Assembly: GCF_001905825.1 (NCBI RefSeq)
Contig: NZ_LIVV01000010.1
Location: forward strand, 248,001-312,000
Direction of reading: 5' to 3'
Source of the DNA: Streptomyces sp. CB02009
GTDB taxonomy: Bacteria; Actinomycetota; Actinomycetes; Streptomycetales; Streptomycetaceae
DNA: 64,000 bases
Part shown: piece after piece, positions 31,980-41,416 of the stretch
How positions within the stretch are numbered: position 1 is the first letter of the stretch
How the letters are laid out: every line of letters begins with the position of its first letter
Made by a program: the position numbers and the translations under genes
Notes under the pieces: model-generated
What the model saw: the letters and a program-made list of their open reading frames with translations, nothing else
Told to the model about the DNA's origin: nothing
The model's database searches: none

Positions 31980-33983
31980 ATGGCAGACCCCTCCAGCTAC
32001 CGCCCCAAGCCGGGTCAGATCCCCGACTCCCCGGGGGTCTACAAGTTCCGCGACGAGCACCGCCGGGTGATCTACGTGGGGAAGGCGAAGTCCCTCCGGC
32101 AGCGGCTGGCCAACTACTTCCAGCCGCTCACGAGCCTGCACCCGCGGACGGCCACGATGGTGACCACCGCGGCGTCCGTGGAGTGGACCGTCGTGTCGAC
32201 CGAGGTCGAGGCGCTGCAGCTGGAGTACTCCTGGATCAAGGAGTACGACCCCCGGTTCAACGTGAAGTACCGGGACGACAAGAGCTACCCGTACCTCGCC
32301 GTGACGATGAACGAGGAGTTCCCGCGCGTCCAGGTCCTGCGCGGCCACAAGAAGAAGGGCGTGCGCTACTTCGGGCCGTACGCGCACGCGTGGGCGATCC
32401 GCGAGACCGTGGACCTGATGCTGCGGGTCTTCCCGGTCCGCACGTGCTCCGCGGGCGTCTTCCGCAACGCCGCCTCCGCCGGGCGGCCCTGCCTCCTCGG
32501 GTACATCGGCAAGTGCTCGGCGCCCTGCGTCGGCCGGGTCACCCCGGAGGAGCACCGTGAACTGGCCGAGGAGTTCAGCGACTTCATGGCCGGCCGTACG
32601 GGTACGTACATCCGCCGGCTCGAGAAGCAGATGATGATCGCGGCCGAGGACATGGAGTACGAGAAGGCCGCGCGGCTCCGCGACGACATAGAGGCGCTGC
32701 GCCGGGCCATGGAGAAGAGCGCGGTCGTGCTCGCCGACGCCACCGACGCCGACCTGATCGCCCTCGCGGAGGACGAGCTGGAGGCCGCCGTGCAGATCTT
32801 CCACGTGCGCGGCGGACGCGTCCGCGGCCAGCGCGGCTGGGTCACCGACAAGGTCGAGGCCGTCGACACGGCCGGGCTCGTCGAGCACGCGATCCAGCAG
32901 CTGTACGGAGAGGAGAGCGGGGACACGGTGCCCAAGGAGGTCCTGGTCCCGGCGCTGCCCGAGGACACCGCGGCCGTCACCGCCTGGCTCTCCGGGCGCC
33001 GCGGGTCCAACGTCTCGCTGCGGATCCCGCAGCGCGGCGACAAGAAGGACCTGATGGAGACCGTCGCGCGGAATGCCCAGCAGGCGCTCGTCCTGCACAA
33101 GACGAAGCGGGCCAGCGACCTGACGACCCGCTCCCGGGCCCTGGAGGAGATCGCCGAGGCGCTGGACCTGGACTCGGCGCCGCTGCGGATCGAGTGCTTC
33201 GACATCTCGCACCTCCAGGGTGACGACGTGGTGGCCTCGATGGTGGTGTTCGAGGACGGGCTGCCCCGCAAGAGCGAGTACCGCCGCTTCCAGATCAAGG
33301 GCCGGGTCGGGGACACGCAGGTCTGGCACGGCGAGGGGCAGGACGACGTCCGGTCCATGCACGAGGTGATCAGCCGCCGCTTCCGCCGCTATCTCCTGGA
33401 GAAGGAGAAGACGGGGGAGTGGGATCCCGAGGGCGTCGTCGAGGATCCGGACGAGGCGGGGCGGCCCAAGCGGTTCGCCTACCCGCCGCAGCTCGTCGTG
33501 GTCGACGGCGGGCAGCCGCAGGTCGCGGCGGCCCGCCGGGCCCTCGACGAGCTGGGGATCTCCGACATCGCGGTGTGCGGGCTCGCCAAGCGCCTGGAGG
33601 AGGTGTGGCTGCCCGGCGACGACGACCCGGTGGTGCTGCCCCGCTCCAGCGAGGGCCTCTACCTCCTCCAGCGGGTACGTGACACGGCTCACGACTTCGC
33701 CATCCGCTACCAGCGCTCCAAGCGCGCGAAACGCATCCGGACCAGCCCTCTCGACGCGGTGCCCGGCCTCGGCGACACCCGGAAACAGGCGTTGATCAAG
33801 CATTTCGGCTCGGTGAAGCGGCTCCGGCAGGCGACAATCGAGCAGATCTGCGAGGTACCCGGCATGGGCCGGAAGACCGCGGAGGCGGTCGTCGTGGCCC
33901 TCGCACAGGCGGCCCCGGCCGCACCTGCCGTGAACACGGCGACAGGAGAGATCATGGAAGACGACGGGGGCGGCACGGCATGA
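31980..33983 (+). CDS. uvrC: excinuclease ABC subunit UvrC
   Basis: UvrC is the dual-incision nuclease of excision repair. Its 667 residues show the N-terminal GIY-YIG domain (PGVYKFRDEHRRVIYVGKAKSLRQRLANYF, with Tyr and Arg of the 3'-incision site), a cysteine-bearing segment (CLLGYIGKCSAPCVG), the UVR UvrB-binding motif (EDMEYEKAARLRDDIEALRR), the RNase H-like domain with IECFDISHLQG and VVVDGGQPQV (5'-incision aspartates), and C-terminal helix-hairpin-helix motifs (LDAVPGLGDTRKQALIKHFGS, ICEVPGMGRKTAEAVV). GGGGAG precedes the ATG, while TAGGGT at 31966-31971 may be a -10. Its stop overlaps the rapZ start (ATGA); it leads a four-gene overlapping operon. Confidence 0.97.
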   Translation: MADPSSYRPKPGQIPDSPGVYKFRDEHRRVIYVGKAKSLRQRLANYFQPLTSLHPRTATMVTTAASVEWTVVSTEVEALQLEYSWIKEYDPRFNVKYRDDKSYPYLAVTMNEEFPRVQVLRGHKKKGVRYFGPYAHAWAIRETVDLMLRVFPVRTCSAGVFRNAASAGRPCLLGYIGKCSAPCVGRVTPEEHRELAEEFSDFMAGRTGTYIRRLEKQMMIAAEDMEYEKAARLRDDIEALRRAMEKSAVVLADATDADLIALAEDELEAAVQIFHVRGGRVRGQRGWVTDKVEAVDTAGLVEHAIQQLYGEESGDTVPKEVLVPALPEDTAAVTAWLSGRRGSNVSLRIPQRGDKKDLMETVARNAQQALVLHKTKRASDLTTRSRALEEIAEALDLDSAPLRIECFDISHLQGDDVVASMVVFEDGLPRKSEYRRFQIKGRVGDTQVWHGEGQDDVRSMHEVISRRFRRYLLEKEKTGEWDPEGVVEDPDEAGRPKRFAYPPQLVVVDGGQPQVAAARRALDELGISDIAVCGLAKRLEEVWLPGDDDPVVLPRSSEGLYLLQRVRDTAHDFAIRYQRSKRAKRIRTSPLDAVPGLGDTRKQALIKHFGSVKRLRQATIEQICEVPGMGRKTAEAVVVALAQAAPAAPAVNTATGEIMEDDGGGTA

Positions 33984-34957
33984 CCGCGCACGAGCAGGAC
34001 CGGAACGAACCGCAAGACCAGCACGACCGAGAAGACGGAGCAGGACACGTGAGTACGGGCACGAAGGAGACCCCCGGCGACAACGGCGCCGAGGCGGCCA
34101 TTCCCGAGCTGGTGATCATCTCCGGCATGTCCGGAGCCGGCCGGTCCACCGCGGCGAAGTGTCTGGAGGACCTCGGCTGGTTCGTCGTGGACAACCTGCC
34201 GCCCGCGCTGATCCCCACCATGGTGGAGCTCGGCGCCCGATCCCAGGGCAATGTCGCCCGGATCGCCGTCGTCGTGGACGTCCGCGGCCGGCAGTTCTTC
34301 GACAACCTCAGGGAGTCCCTCGCCGACCTGGACGCCAAGCAGGTCACCCGCCGGATCGTCTTCCTGGAGTCGTCCGACGACGCCCTCGTCCGGCGCTTCG
34401 AGTCGGTCCGCAGGCCGCACCCGCTCCAGGGCGACGGCCGGATCACCGACGGCATCGCCGCCGAGCGCGACCTGCTGCGCGAGCTGCGCGGCGACGCCGA
34501 CCTGGTGATCGACACCTCCAGCCTGAACGTCCACGAGCTGCGCGCCAAGATGGACGCCCAGTTCGCCGGCGACGAGGAGCCCGAGCTGCGGGCCACCGTC
34601 ATGTCCTTCGGGTTCAAGTACGGCCTGCCGGTCGACGCCGACCTCGTCGTCGACATGCGCTTCCTGCCGAACCCGCACTGGGTCCCCGAGCTGCGTCCCT
34701 TCACCGGCCTCAACGAGGAGGTGTCGAACTACGTCTACAACCAGCCCGGCGCCAAGGAGTTCCTCGACCGCTACACCGAGCTGCTCCAGCTGATCGCCGC
34801 GGGCTACCGCCGCGAGGGCAAGCGGTACGTGACCATCGCCGTGGGCTGCACGGGCGGCAAGCACCGCTCCGTGGCCACGGCCGAGCGGCTCGCCGCCCGT
34901 ATCGCCGCCGAAGGGGTCGAGACCGTCGTCGTGCACCGGGACATGGGGCGCGAGTGA
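33980..34957 (+). CDS. rapZ: RapZ-family nucleotide-binding protein
   Basis: A 325-residue RapZ (YvcJ) protein. The P-loop is IISGMSGAGRSTAAKCLEDLGW and the conserved C-terminal domain carries MSFGFKYGLPVDADLVVDMRFLPNP and VGCTGGKHRSVATAERLA. In E. coli RapZ senses glucosamine 6-phosphate status via small RNAs; in Gram-positives the role is less clear, though it always travels with yvcK and whiA. The first ~40 residues (EQDRNEPQDQHDRED) are charged, poorly conserved extension; an internal GTG at about residue 24 is a possible shorter start. Overlaps uvrC by four bases and yvcK by four. Confidence 0.93.
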   Translation: MTAHEQDRNEPQDQHDREDGAGHVSTGTKETPGDNGAEAAIPELVIISGMSGAGRSTAAKCLEDLGWFVVDNLPPALIPTMVELGARSQGNVARIAVVVDVRGRQFFDNLRESLADLDAKQVTRRIVFLESSDDALVRRFESVRRPHPLQGDGRITDGIAAERDLLRELRGDADLVIDTSSLNVHELRAKMDAQFAGDEEPELRATVMSFGFKYGLPVDADLVVDMRFLPNPHWVPELRPFTGLNEEVSNYVYNQPGAKEFLDRYTELLQLIAAGYRREGKRYVTIAVGCTGGKHRSVATAERLAARIAAEGVETVVVHRDMGRE

Positions 34958-35988
34958 AGCCGTACCGTCGACGTGCCTCCACCCTCTCGGTGCGGCGTAC
35001 GCTCCGCAGGCGCGGCGCCCAGCCGAAGGTGGTCGCGCTGGGCGGCGGGATGGGGCTCTCCGCGTCCCTGGCCGCCCTCCGCCGGATCACCGGCGACCTC
35101 ACCGCCGTCGTCACCGTCGCCGACGACGGCGGTTCCAGCGGCCGGCTCCGCGAGGAGCTGGGCGTGCTGCCCCCGGGCGACCTCCGCAAGGCGCTCGCCG
35201 CGCTCTGCGGCGACGACGACTGGGGCCAGACCTGGGCCCGGGTCATCCAGCACCGCTTCCAGTCCAAGGGCGAGATCAACGGCCACGCCGTCGGCAACCT
35301 GCTGATCGTCGCCCTCTGGGAGCAGCTCGGCGACCCCGTGCAGGCGCTCGACCTGGTGGGCCGGCTGCTCGGCGCCCAGGGCCGGGTGCTGCCGATGTCC
35401 GCCGTACCCCTGGAGCTCCAGGCCCTGGTCAAGGGCCATGATCCGGAGCGCCCGGACGACGTGGACACCGTGCGCGGCCAGGCGACGGTGGCGCTCACGC
35501 CGGGTGAGGTGCAGTCCGTGCACCTGGTGCCGAGCGACCCGCCGGCGGTGCCGGAGGCGGTCGAGGCGGTCCTGGACGCGGACTGGGTGGTGCTCGGTCC
35601 CGGCTCCTGGTTCTCCTCGGTGATCCCGCACCTGCTCGTGCCCGAGCTGCTCGACGCGCTGGCCGAGACGAAGGCCCGGAAGGTCCTCTCGCTGAACCTC
35701 GCGCCGCAGCCCGGAGAAACCGAGGGCTTCTCCCCGCAGCGTCATTTGGAGGTTTTGGGACGACACGCCCCTAAACTCGCCCTGGACGTGGTGCTGGCCG
35801 ACGAGGCCGCCGTGCCCGACGTGTCAGCTAGGGAGCCCCTCGCCGATGCCGCCAAGCGGCTCGGTGCCGCGGTCGAGCTGGCGCCGGTGGCCGGGTCCGA
35901 CGGCTCCGCGAAGCATGACCCGGAGCTGTTGGCCGCCGCGTACGACCGTATTTTTCGGATGCATGGAAGGATCGGCCCATGGCGATGA
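34954..35988 (+). CDS. yvcK: YvcK/CofD-like gluconeogenesis factor
   Basis: A 344-residue protein of the YvcK (gluconeogenesis factor, UPF0052) family. It has [50 protein letters not shown] and [17 protein letters not shown], the typical UDP-sugar-binding site in other species. In Bacillus and mycobacteria YvcK is needed for growth on gluconeogenic carbon and for cell-wall precursor supply. It starts from a GTG overlapping the rapZ stop (GTGA). Its last 10 bases overlap whiA, and the 3' end holds a local A/T-rich patch that may be the whiA promoter. Confidence 0.93.
35745..35777 (+). promoter_or_regulatory. candidate internal whiA promoter with GACAC motif
   Basis: Within yvcK, an A/T-rich patch contains GACAC (35762-35766), the core recognised by WhiA, next to TAAACT (35772-35777), a good -10 hexamer. 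No clear -35 is present. It lies about 200 bases before the whiA start. Rare codons such as TTG and TTT cluster here, as if the DNA were constrained by something besides the protein. Confidence 0.45.
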
Positions 35989-36968
35989 CGGCAGCGGTGA
36001 AGGACGAGATCTCCCGGCTTCCCGTCACCCGGACCTGCTGCAGGAAGGCAGAGGTCTCGTCGATCCTGCGGTTCGCGGGCGGGCTGCACCTGGTGAGCGG
36101 CCGCATCGTGATCGAGGCGGAGCTGGACACCGCGATGGCGGCGCGCCGGCTCAAGCGGGACATCCTGGAGATCTTCGGGCACAGCTCGGAGCTGATCGTG
36201 ATGGCCCCGGGCGGGCTGCGGCGCGGCTCGCGCTTCGTGGTGCGGGTGGTGGCCGGCGGCGACCAGCTGGCCCGGCAGACGGGGCTCGTGGACGGCCGGG
36301 GCCGTCCCATCCGGGGCCTCCCGCCGCAGGTGGTCTCCGGGGCGACCTGCGACGCGGAGGCGGCCTGGCGGGGCGCGTTCCTCGCGCACGGTTCGCTGAC
36401 GGAGCCCGGCCGGTCCTCCTCCCTGGAGGTGACCTGCCCGGGTCCGGAGGCGGCGCTGGCCCTGGTCGGCGCGGCGCGCCGGCTCTCCATCGCGGCGAAG
36501 GCCCGTGAGGTACGGGGAGTGGACCGGGTCGTCGTCCGCGACGGCGACGCGATCGGCGCGCTGCTGACCCGGCTCGGCGCGCACGAGTCGGTGCTCGCCT
36601 GGGAGGAGCGGCGGATGCGGCGCGAGGTGCGCGCCACCGCCAACCGCCTGGCCAACTTCGACGACGCCAACCTGCGCCGCTCGGCCCGTGCCGCGGTCGC
36701 CGCGGGGGCCCGGGTGCAGCGCGCCCTGGAGATCCTCGGCGAGGAGGTGCCCGAGCACCTCGCGGCGGCCGGCCGGCTCCGGATGGAGCACAAGCAGGCC
36801 TCCCTGGAGGAGCTGGGCGCGCTCGCCGACCCGCCGCTGACGAAGGACGCGGTGGCCGGCCGGATCAGGCGGCTGCTGGCGATGGCCGACAAGAGGGCGC
36901 AGGACCTGGGCATTCCCGGGACCGAGTCCAACCTGACCGAGGAGCTGGACGACAGCCTGGTCGGCTGA
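35979..36968 (+). CDS. whiA: sporulation regulator WhiA
   Basis: WhiA is a DNA-binding protein which, with WhiB, switches on cell-division genes (e.g. ftsZ, ftsK) in aerial hyphae and stops hyphal growth. This 329-residue protein has the LAGLIDADG homing-endonuclease-like fold in the N-terminal two thirds ([54 protein letters not shown]) and a C-terminal helix-turn-helix ([33 protein letters not shown]). Catalytic endonuclease residues are not kept. The start follows GGAAGGA inside yvcK. Its presence is one of the strongest signs that this is a sporulating actinomycete. Confidence 0.97.
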
Positions 36969-37003
36969 CCGGATCCCCCCTCGTACGGAATTGCGAACTC
37001 CGG

Positions 37004-37040
37004 GCTGCCGGTGCCTTTCTGAGGCACCGGCAGCTTTCTC
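37004..37040 (+). terminator. terminator of the uvrC-rapZ-yvcK-whiA operon
   Basis: A perfect 12-bp stem, GCTGCCGGTGCC (37004-37015) with GGCACCGGCAGC (37023-37034), is followed by TTTCTC, close to a textbook intrinsic terminator. Confidence 0.9.
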
Positions 37041-37059
37041 GTACGCCCGCGAGGCACCC

Positions 37060-37088
37060 TTGACAGGCCCATGGGCGCCCATGAGCCT
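37060..37088 (+). promoter_or_regulatory. promoter of the M14 carboxypeptidase with palindrome in the spacer
   Basis: TTGACA (37060-37065) is a perfect -35 hexamer. A perfect 14-bp palindrome, CATGGGCGCCCATG (37070-37083), fills the spacer, and GAGCCT (37083-37088) is a weak -10 at 17-bp spacing. A bound repressor would block polymerase. Confidence 0.5.
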
Positions 37089-37131
37089 GGCGTCTGTTCA
37101 CCTTCGTGACCGACAACAGCAAGGGGGGCTC

Positions 37132-40083
37132 ATGAGACGTAGAGCGAGATCGATCCTCGCCGCGGCTTCACTGCTGATCGCGGGTATGGCGGCGGCACCC
37201 GTCGCCGGAGCGCAGCCGAACGACCGGGACGGCGGTGACGGCCTCTCCGTGTGGCGCGCCGAGGTGACCAAGGAGCAGGTTCCGCTGCTCCTGGAAGCCG
37301 GTGCCGACGCCCATGAACTGACCGAGCGGGTGCCCGCGAAGGGCTCCGCGACGGTCGAGCTCTTCCTCACCGGCCGGCAGGCCGGGCAGCTGCGCGGCCA
37401 GGGCGTCGAGCTCGCCGAGCACAGCCTGACGGCCTCCGCCGAGAAGCGGGTGGCCGCCGCGGGGGACGGCGTCTTCCGCCCGTACGGGGGCCCGAACGGC
37501 CTCAAGCAGGAGATCCTGGACACGGCCCGGGCGAACCCCGGGATCACCAAGGTCGTCTCCATCGGCAGGACCGTCAAGGGCCAGGACATCCTCGCCCTCA
37601 AGGTGAGCAAGGGCGCTCCGCGGGTCAAGGACGGCTCCAAGCCCGCCATGCTCTACATGTCCAACCAGCACGCCCGCGAGTGGATCACCCCGGAGATGAC
37701 CCGGCGGCTGATGCACCACTACCTGGACGGGTACGGCAAGGACGAGCGGATCACCCGGATCGTCGACTCCACCGAGCTGTGGTTCGTGCTCTCCGCCAAC
37801 CCGGACGGCTACGACTACACGCACGCCGACCCCGCCAACCGGCAGTGGCGCAAGAACCTCCGCGACAACGACGGCGACGGGCGGACCACCCCCGGCGACG
37901 GCGTCGACCTGAACCGCAACTTCGCCTACAAGTGGGGCTACGACAACGAGGGTTCCTCGCCCGACCCGGCCGACGAGACCTTCCGCGGCAAGGGCCCCAT
38001 GTCGGAGCCCGAGACCAGGGCCCTCGACGCCTTCCAGAAGCGCATCGGCTTCACGTACGGCATCAACTACCACTCCGCCGCCCAGCTCCTGCTGTACGGC
38101 GTCGGCTGGCAGGTCGCCACCGACACCCCCGACGACGTGGCCCTCAAGGCCCTCGCCGGCACCCCGCAGAACTCGGCCGTCCCCGGCTACCGGCCGCAGG
38201 TGTCCTCGGAGCTGTACATCACCAACGGCGAGGCGGACGGACACGCCGCCAACGTCAACGGCATGCAGATGTTCACCCCCGAGATGTCGACCTGCGCCAC
38301 CGCCTCCCGGGTCGACCCGAACGACGCCTGGAACGCGGCCGACTGCGCGTCCGTCTTCACCTTCCCCGACGACGAGAAGCTGATCCAGGCCGAGTTCGCC
38401 AAGAACATCCCCTTCGCGCTCGCCGTCGCCGAGACCGCCGCCCGCCCGGACCGGCCCGTCTCCCCGGTCGGCATCGAGGCCCCCGACTTCACGCCGAAGG
38501 CCTTCACCACCTCCTACGCCCGCGGCGGGGAGCAGGAGGTCGCGGTCACCGCGCGGAAGTCGCTGCGCGGCAAGACCCTGAAGTACCGGATCAACGGCGG
38601 CCGCACCCACAGCGAGGGGCTCGACGCCTGGAAGGGCGGCGAGACCTACGGAGGCGAGGACAACCTCTACTTCGACGAGTACCGCGCCGAGGTCGAGGAC
38701 GCCCGGCCCGGCGACACCGTCGAGGTCTGGTTCACCGCCCGCACCCGGGAGGGCCGGGCCACCGCCTCCGCCCCCTTCAGCTACACGGTGGCCGAGCGGC
38801 CCCGCGGCGACGTCCTCGTCCTCGCCGACGAGGGCGGCACCACGGCCGCCCGGCACACCGCGGCGTACGTGAAGGCGCTGGCCGACAACGGCCGGAAGGC
38901 CGCCGTCTGGGACGTCGCCACCCAGGGCACCCCGGACGCGCTCGGCGTGCTCTCCCACTTCCGCACCGTCGTCTGGTACACCGGCGCCGAGCGGCCCTCG
39001 GGCGCCACCCAGCTCGCCGTCCGCGCCTACCTCAACGAGGGTGGCAAGCTGATCAACACCGGCGAGAAGTCCGGCGGACTCACCCAGGTCGGCCTGGCCG
39101 AGACCAACGACTTCGCCCAGTACTACCTCGGCGCCTACCACCGGGCCGGACTCAAGAACCCGCCCGCCTTCGCGGGCAGCGGGGCCTTCAAGGGCATCGG
39201 CGCGGGCCTCGGCGCCTCCGCCGACAACCCGCTGGACAACGCGGGCGCGTACACCGTCACCTCGGACACGCTGAAGCCGAAGGAGTTCCCGCAGTTCTCG
39301 AGCAGCGCCTCCGCCGGCTCCTACCCGGGCATCCGGATGCCCTTCGAGCCCGCCGAGGGCGCGACCTTCGCGGCGGTCAAGCACGCCGACGACACCTGGG
39401 CCCGGCTCAGCAGGACCGTCGACCTCACCGGCGTCCCCGCCGCGGTGGCACCGCGCCTGGACTTCCAGGTCAGCTACGACACCGAGCCCGGCTACGACAA
39501 CCTCGTCGTCGAGGCCCACACCGTCGGCCAGGACGACTGGACGACCCTGCCCGACCGCAACGGCGGGACCTCCACCGAGGCCCCCGCCGACTGCGGCGAG
39601 GGCTACTACGTCCGGGGCCACCCCTTCCTCGCCCACTACCTCACCGTCGGCGAGGACGGCTGCGCCACCACCGGCACCACCGGCTCCTGGAACGCCTTCA
39701 CCGGCCCCTCCAACGGCTGGCGGCAGGCCTCCGTCGACCTGAGCGCCTGGGCCGGCAAGAAGGTCGAGCTCTCGATCTCCTACATCTCCGACCCCGGTAC
39801 GGGAGAGATGGGGGCGTTCGTCGACGACACCCGCCTCGTCACCGGGCCCACCACCGAGGCGGAGGGCTTCGAGACCGCCCTCGGCGCGTGGACCGTACCG
39901 GGCGCTCCCGCCGGCAGCCCCGGCAACGGCTCCGACTGGGCGCGCTCCGCGGCGCTCTTCCAGTCGCAGGCCGCGGTCACCACGCGTGACACCGTCCTCC
40001 TCGGCTACGGCCTGGAGCAGGTCCCCGGAGCGGGCGAGCGGGCACGCCTCGTGGGCCGTGCCCTCGGGGTGCTCCACCGCTGA
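37132..40083 (+). CDS. secreted M14 zinc carboxypeptidase
   Basis: A 983-residue exported metallopeptidase. Residues 1-27 are a signal peptide; ~28-110 look like a propeptide. The M14 catalytic domain (~120-440) carries NQHAREWITPE (zinc ligands His180 and Glu183), NPDGYDYTH, DLNRNFAYKWGYD (substrate-binding arginine), NYHSAAQ (His314, third zinc ligand) and the catalytic Glu384 in QMFTPEMS. The remaining ~540 residues include strand-rich beta-sandwich segments and an immune-inhibitor-A-like stretch (YDTEPGYDNLVVEAHTVGQDDWTTLPD). It should trim C-terminal residues from extracellular peptides. AAGGGGGG precedes the ATG. A palindromic promoter lies ~50 bases upstream. Confidence 0.92.
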   Translation: MRRRARSILAAASLLIAGMAAAPVAGAQPNDRDGGDGLSVWRAEVTKEQVPLLLEAGADAHELTERVPAKGSATVELFLTGRQAGQLRGQGVELAEHSLTASAEKRVAAAGDGVFRPYGGPNGLKQEILDTARANPGITKVVSIGRTVKGQDILALKVSKGAPRVKDGSKPAMLYMSNQHAREWITPEMTRRLMHHYLDGYGKDERITRIVDSTELWFVLSANPDGYDYTHADPANRQWRKNLRDNDGDGRTTPGDGVDLNRNFAYKWGYDNEGSSPDPADETFRGKGPMSEPETRALDAFQKRIGFTYGINYHSAAQLLLYGVGWQVATDTPDDVALKALAGTPQNSAVPGYRPQVSSELYITNGEADGHAANVNGMQMFTPEMSTCATASRVDPNDAWNAADCASVFTFPDDEKLIQAEFAKNIPFALAVAETAARPDRPVSPVGIEAPDFTPKAFTTSYARGGEQEVAVTARKSLRGKTLKYRINGGRTHSEGLDAWKGGETYGGEDNLYFDEYRAEVEDARPGDTVEVWFTARTREGRATASAPFSYTVAERPRGDVLVLADEGGTTAARHTAAYVKALADNGRKAAVWDVATQGTPDALGVLSHFRTVVWYTGAERPSGATQLAVRAYLNEGGKLINTGEKSGGLTQVGLAETNDFAQYYLGAYHRAGLKNPPAFAGSGAFKGIGAGLGASADNPLDNAGAYTVTSDTLKPKEFPQFSSSASAGSYPGIRMPFEPAEGATFAAVKHADDTWARLSRTVDLTGVPAAVAPRLDFQVSYDTEPGYDNLVVEAHTVGQDDWTTLPDRNGGTSTEAPADCGEGYYVRGHPFLAHYLTVGEDGCATTGTTGSWNAFTGPSNGWRQASVDLSAWAGKKVELSISYISDPGTGEMGAFVDDTRLVTGPTTEAEGFETALGAWTVPGAPAGSPGNGSDWARSAALFQSQAAVTTRDTVLLGYGLEQVPGAGERARLVGRALGVLHR

Positions 40084-40111
40084 CGGAGAGTAGTGGGGAC
40101 AAAGGTCCCAC

Positions 40112-40145
40112 GACGGCCCGTACCCGTTGGTAGGTACGGGCCGTC
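40112..40145 (+). terminator. carboxypeptidase terminator
   Basis: Perfect 13-bp stem GACGGCCCGTACC/GGTACGGGCCGTC with an 8-base loop, followed by GGCCTTTCT. Confidence 0.88.
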
Positions 40146-40213
40146 GGCCTTTCTCCCTCACTTTCCGGGCTCGTACGGATGCGGTCGATGTCACTACGGG
40201 GGTGCTGTGGGGG

Positions 40214-40254
40214 TAGGGTCGTAAGCGGTCGGGGACATCCCAAAAAACAAAAAT
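40214..40254 (+). promoter_or_regulatory. gap promoter and A-rich leader
   Basis: TAGGGT (40214-40219) is a possible -10 element. Downstream, 40239-40254 is a run almost entirely of A (CCCAAAAAACAAAAATC), exceptional in this genome, within the untranslated leader of gap. No hairpin is seen in it. Confidence 0.45.
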
Positions 40255-40301
40255 CTCGCCGGCGTCGAGCACACCGGCGTACCTAACGAGGAGATCGGTT
40301 C

Positions 40302-41312
<1,011 letters not shown>

Positions 41313-41338
41313 ACTTCAGGGCAGGCTTTCGATGTGAG

Positions 41339-41378
41339 CAGGGCTCGGGCAGCGCAACGCCGCGCTGCGCGAGCCCTG
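41339..41378 (+). terminator. terminator or attenuator between gap and pgk
   Basis: CAGGGCTCG-g-GCAGCGC pairs with GCGCTGC-g-CGAGCCCTG, a 16-bp stem with one G-G mismatch, followed by TTTGTGT. It lies inside the glycolytic cluster and would lower readthrough into pgk. Confidence 0.85.
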
Positions 41379-41416
41379 TTTGTGTGCTCCACCGCGTACC
41401 AAGGAGTCTGTGACAG

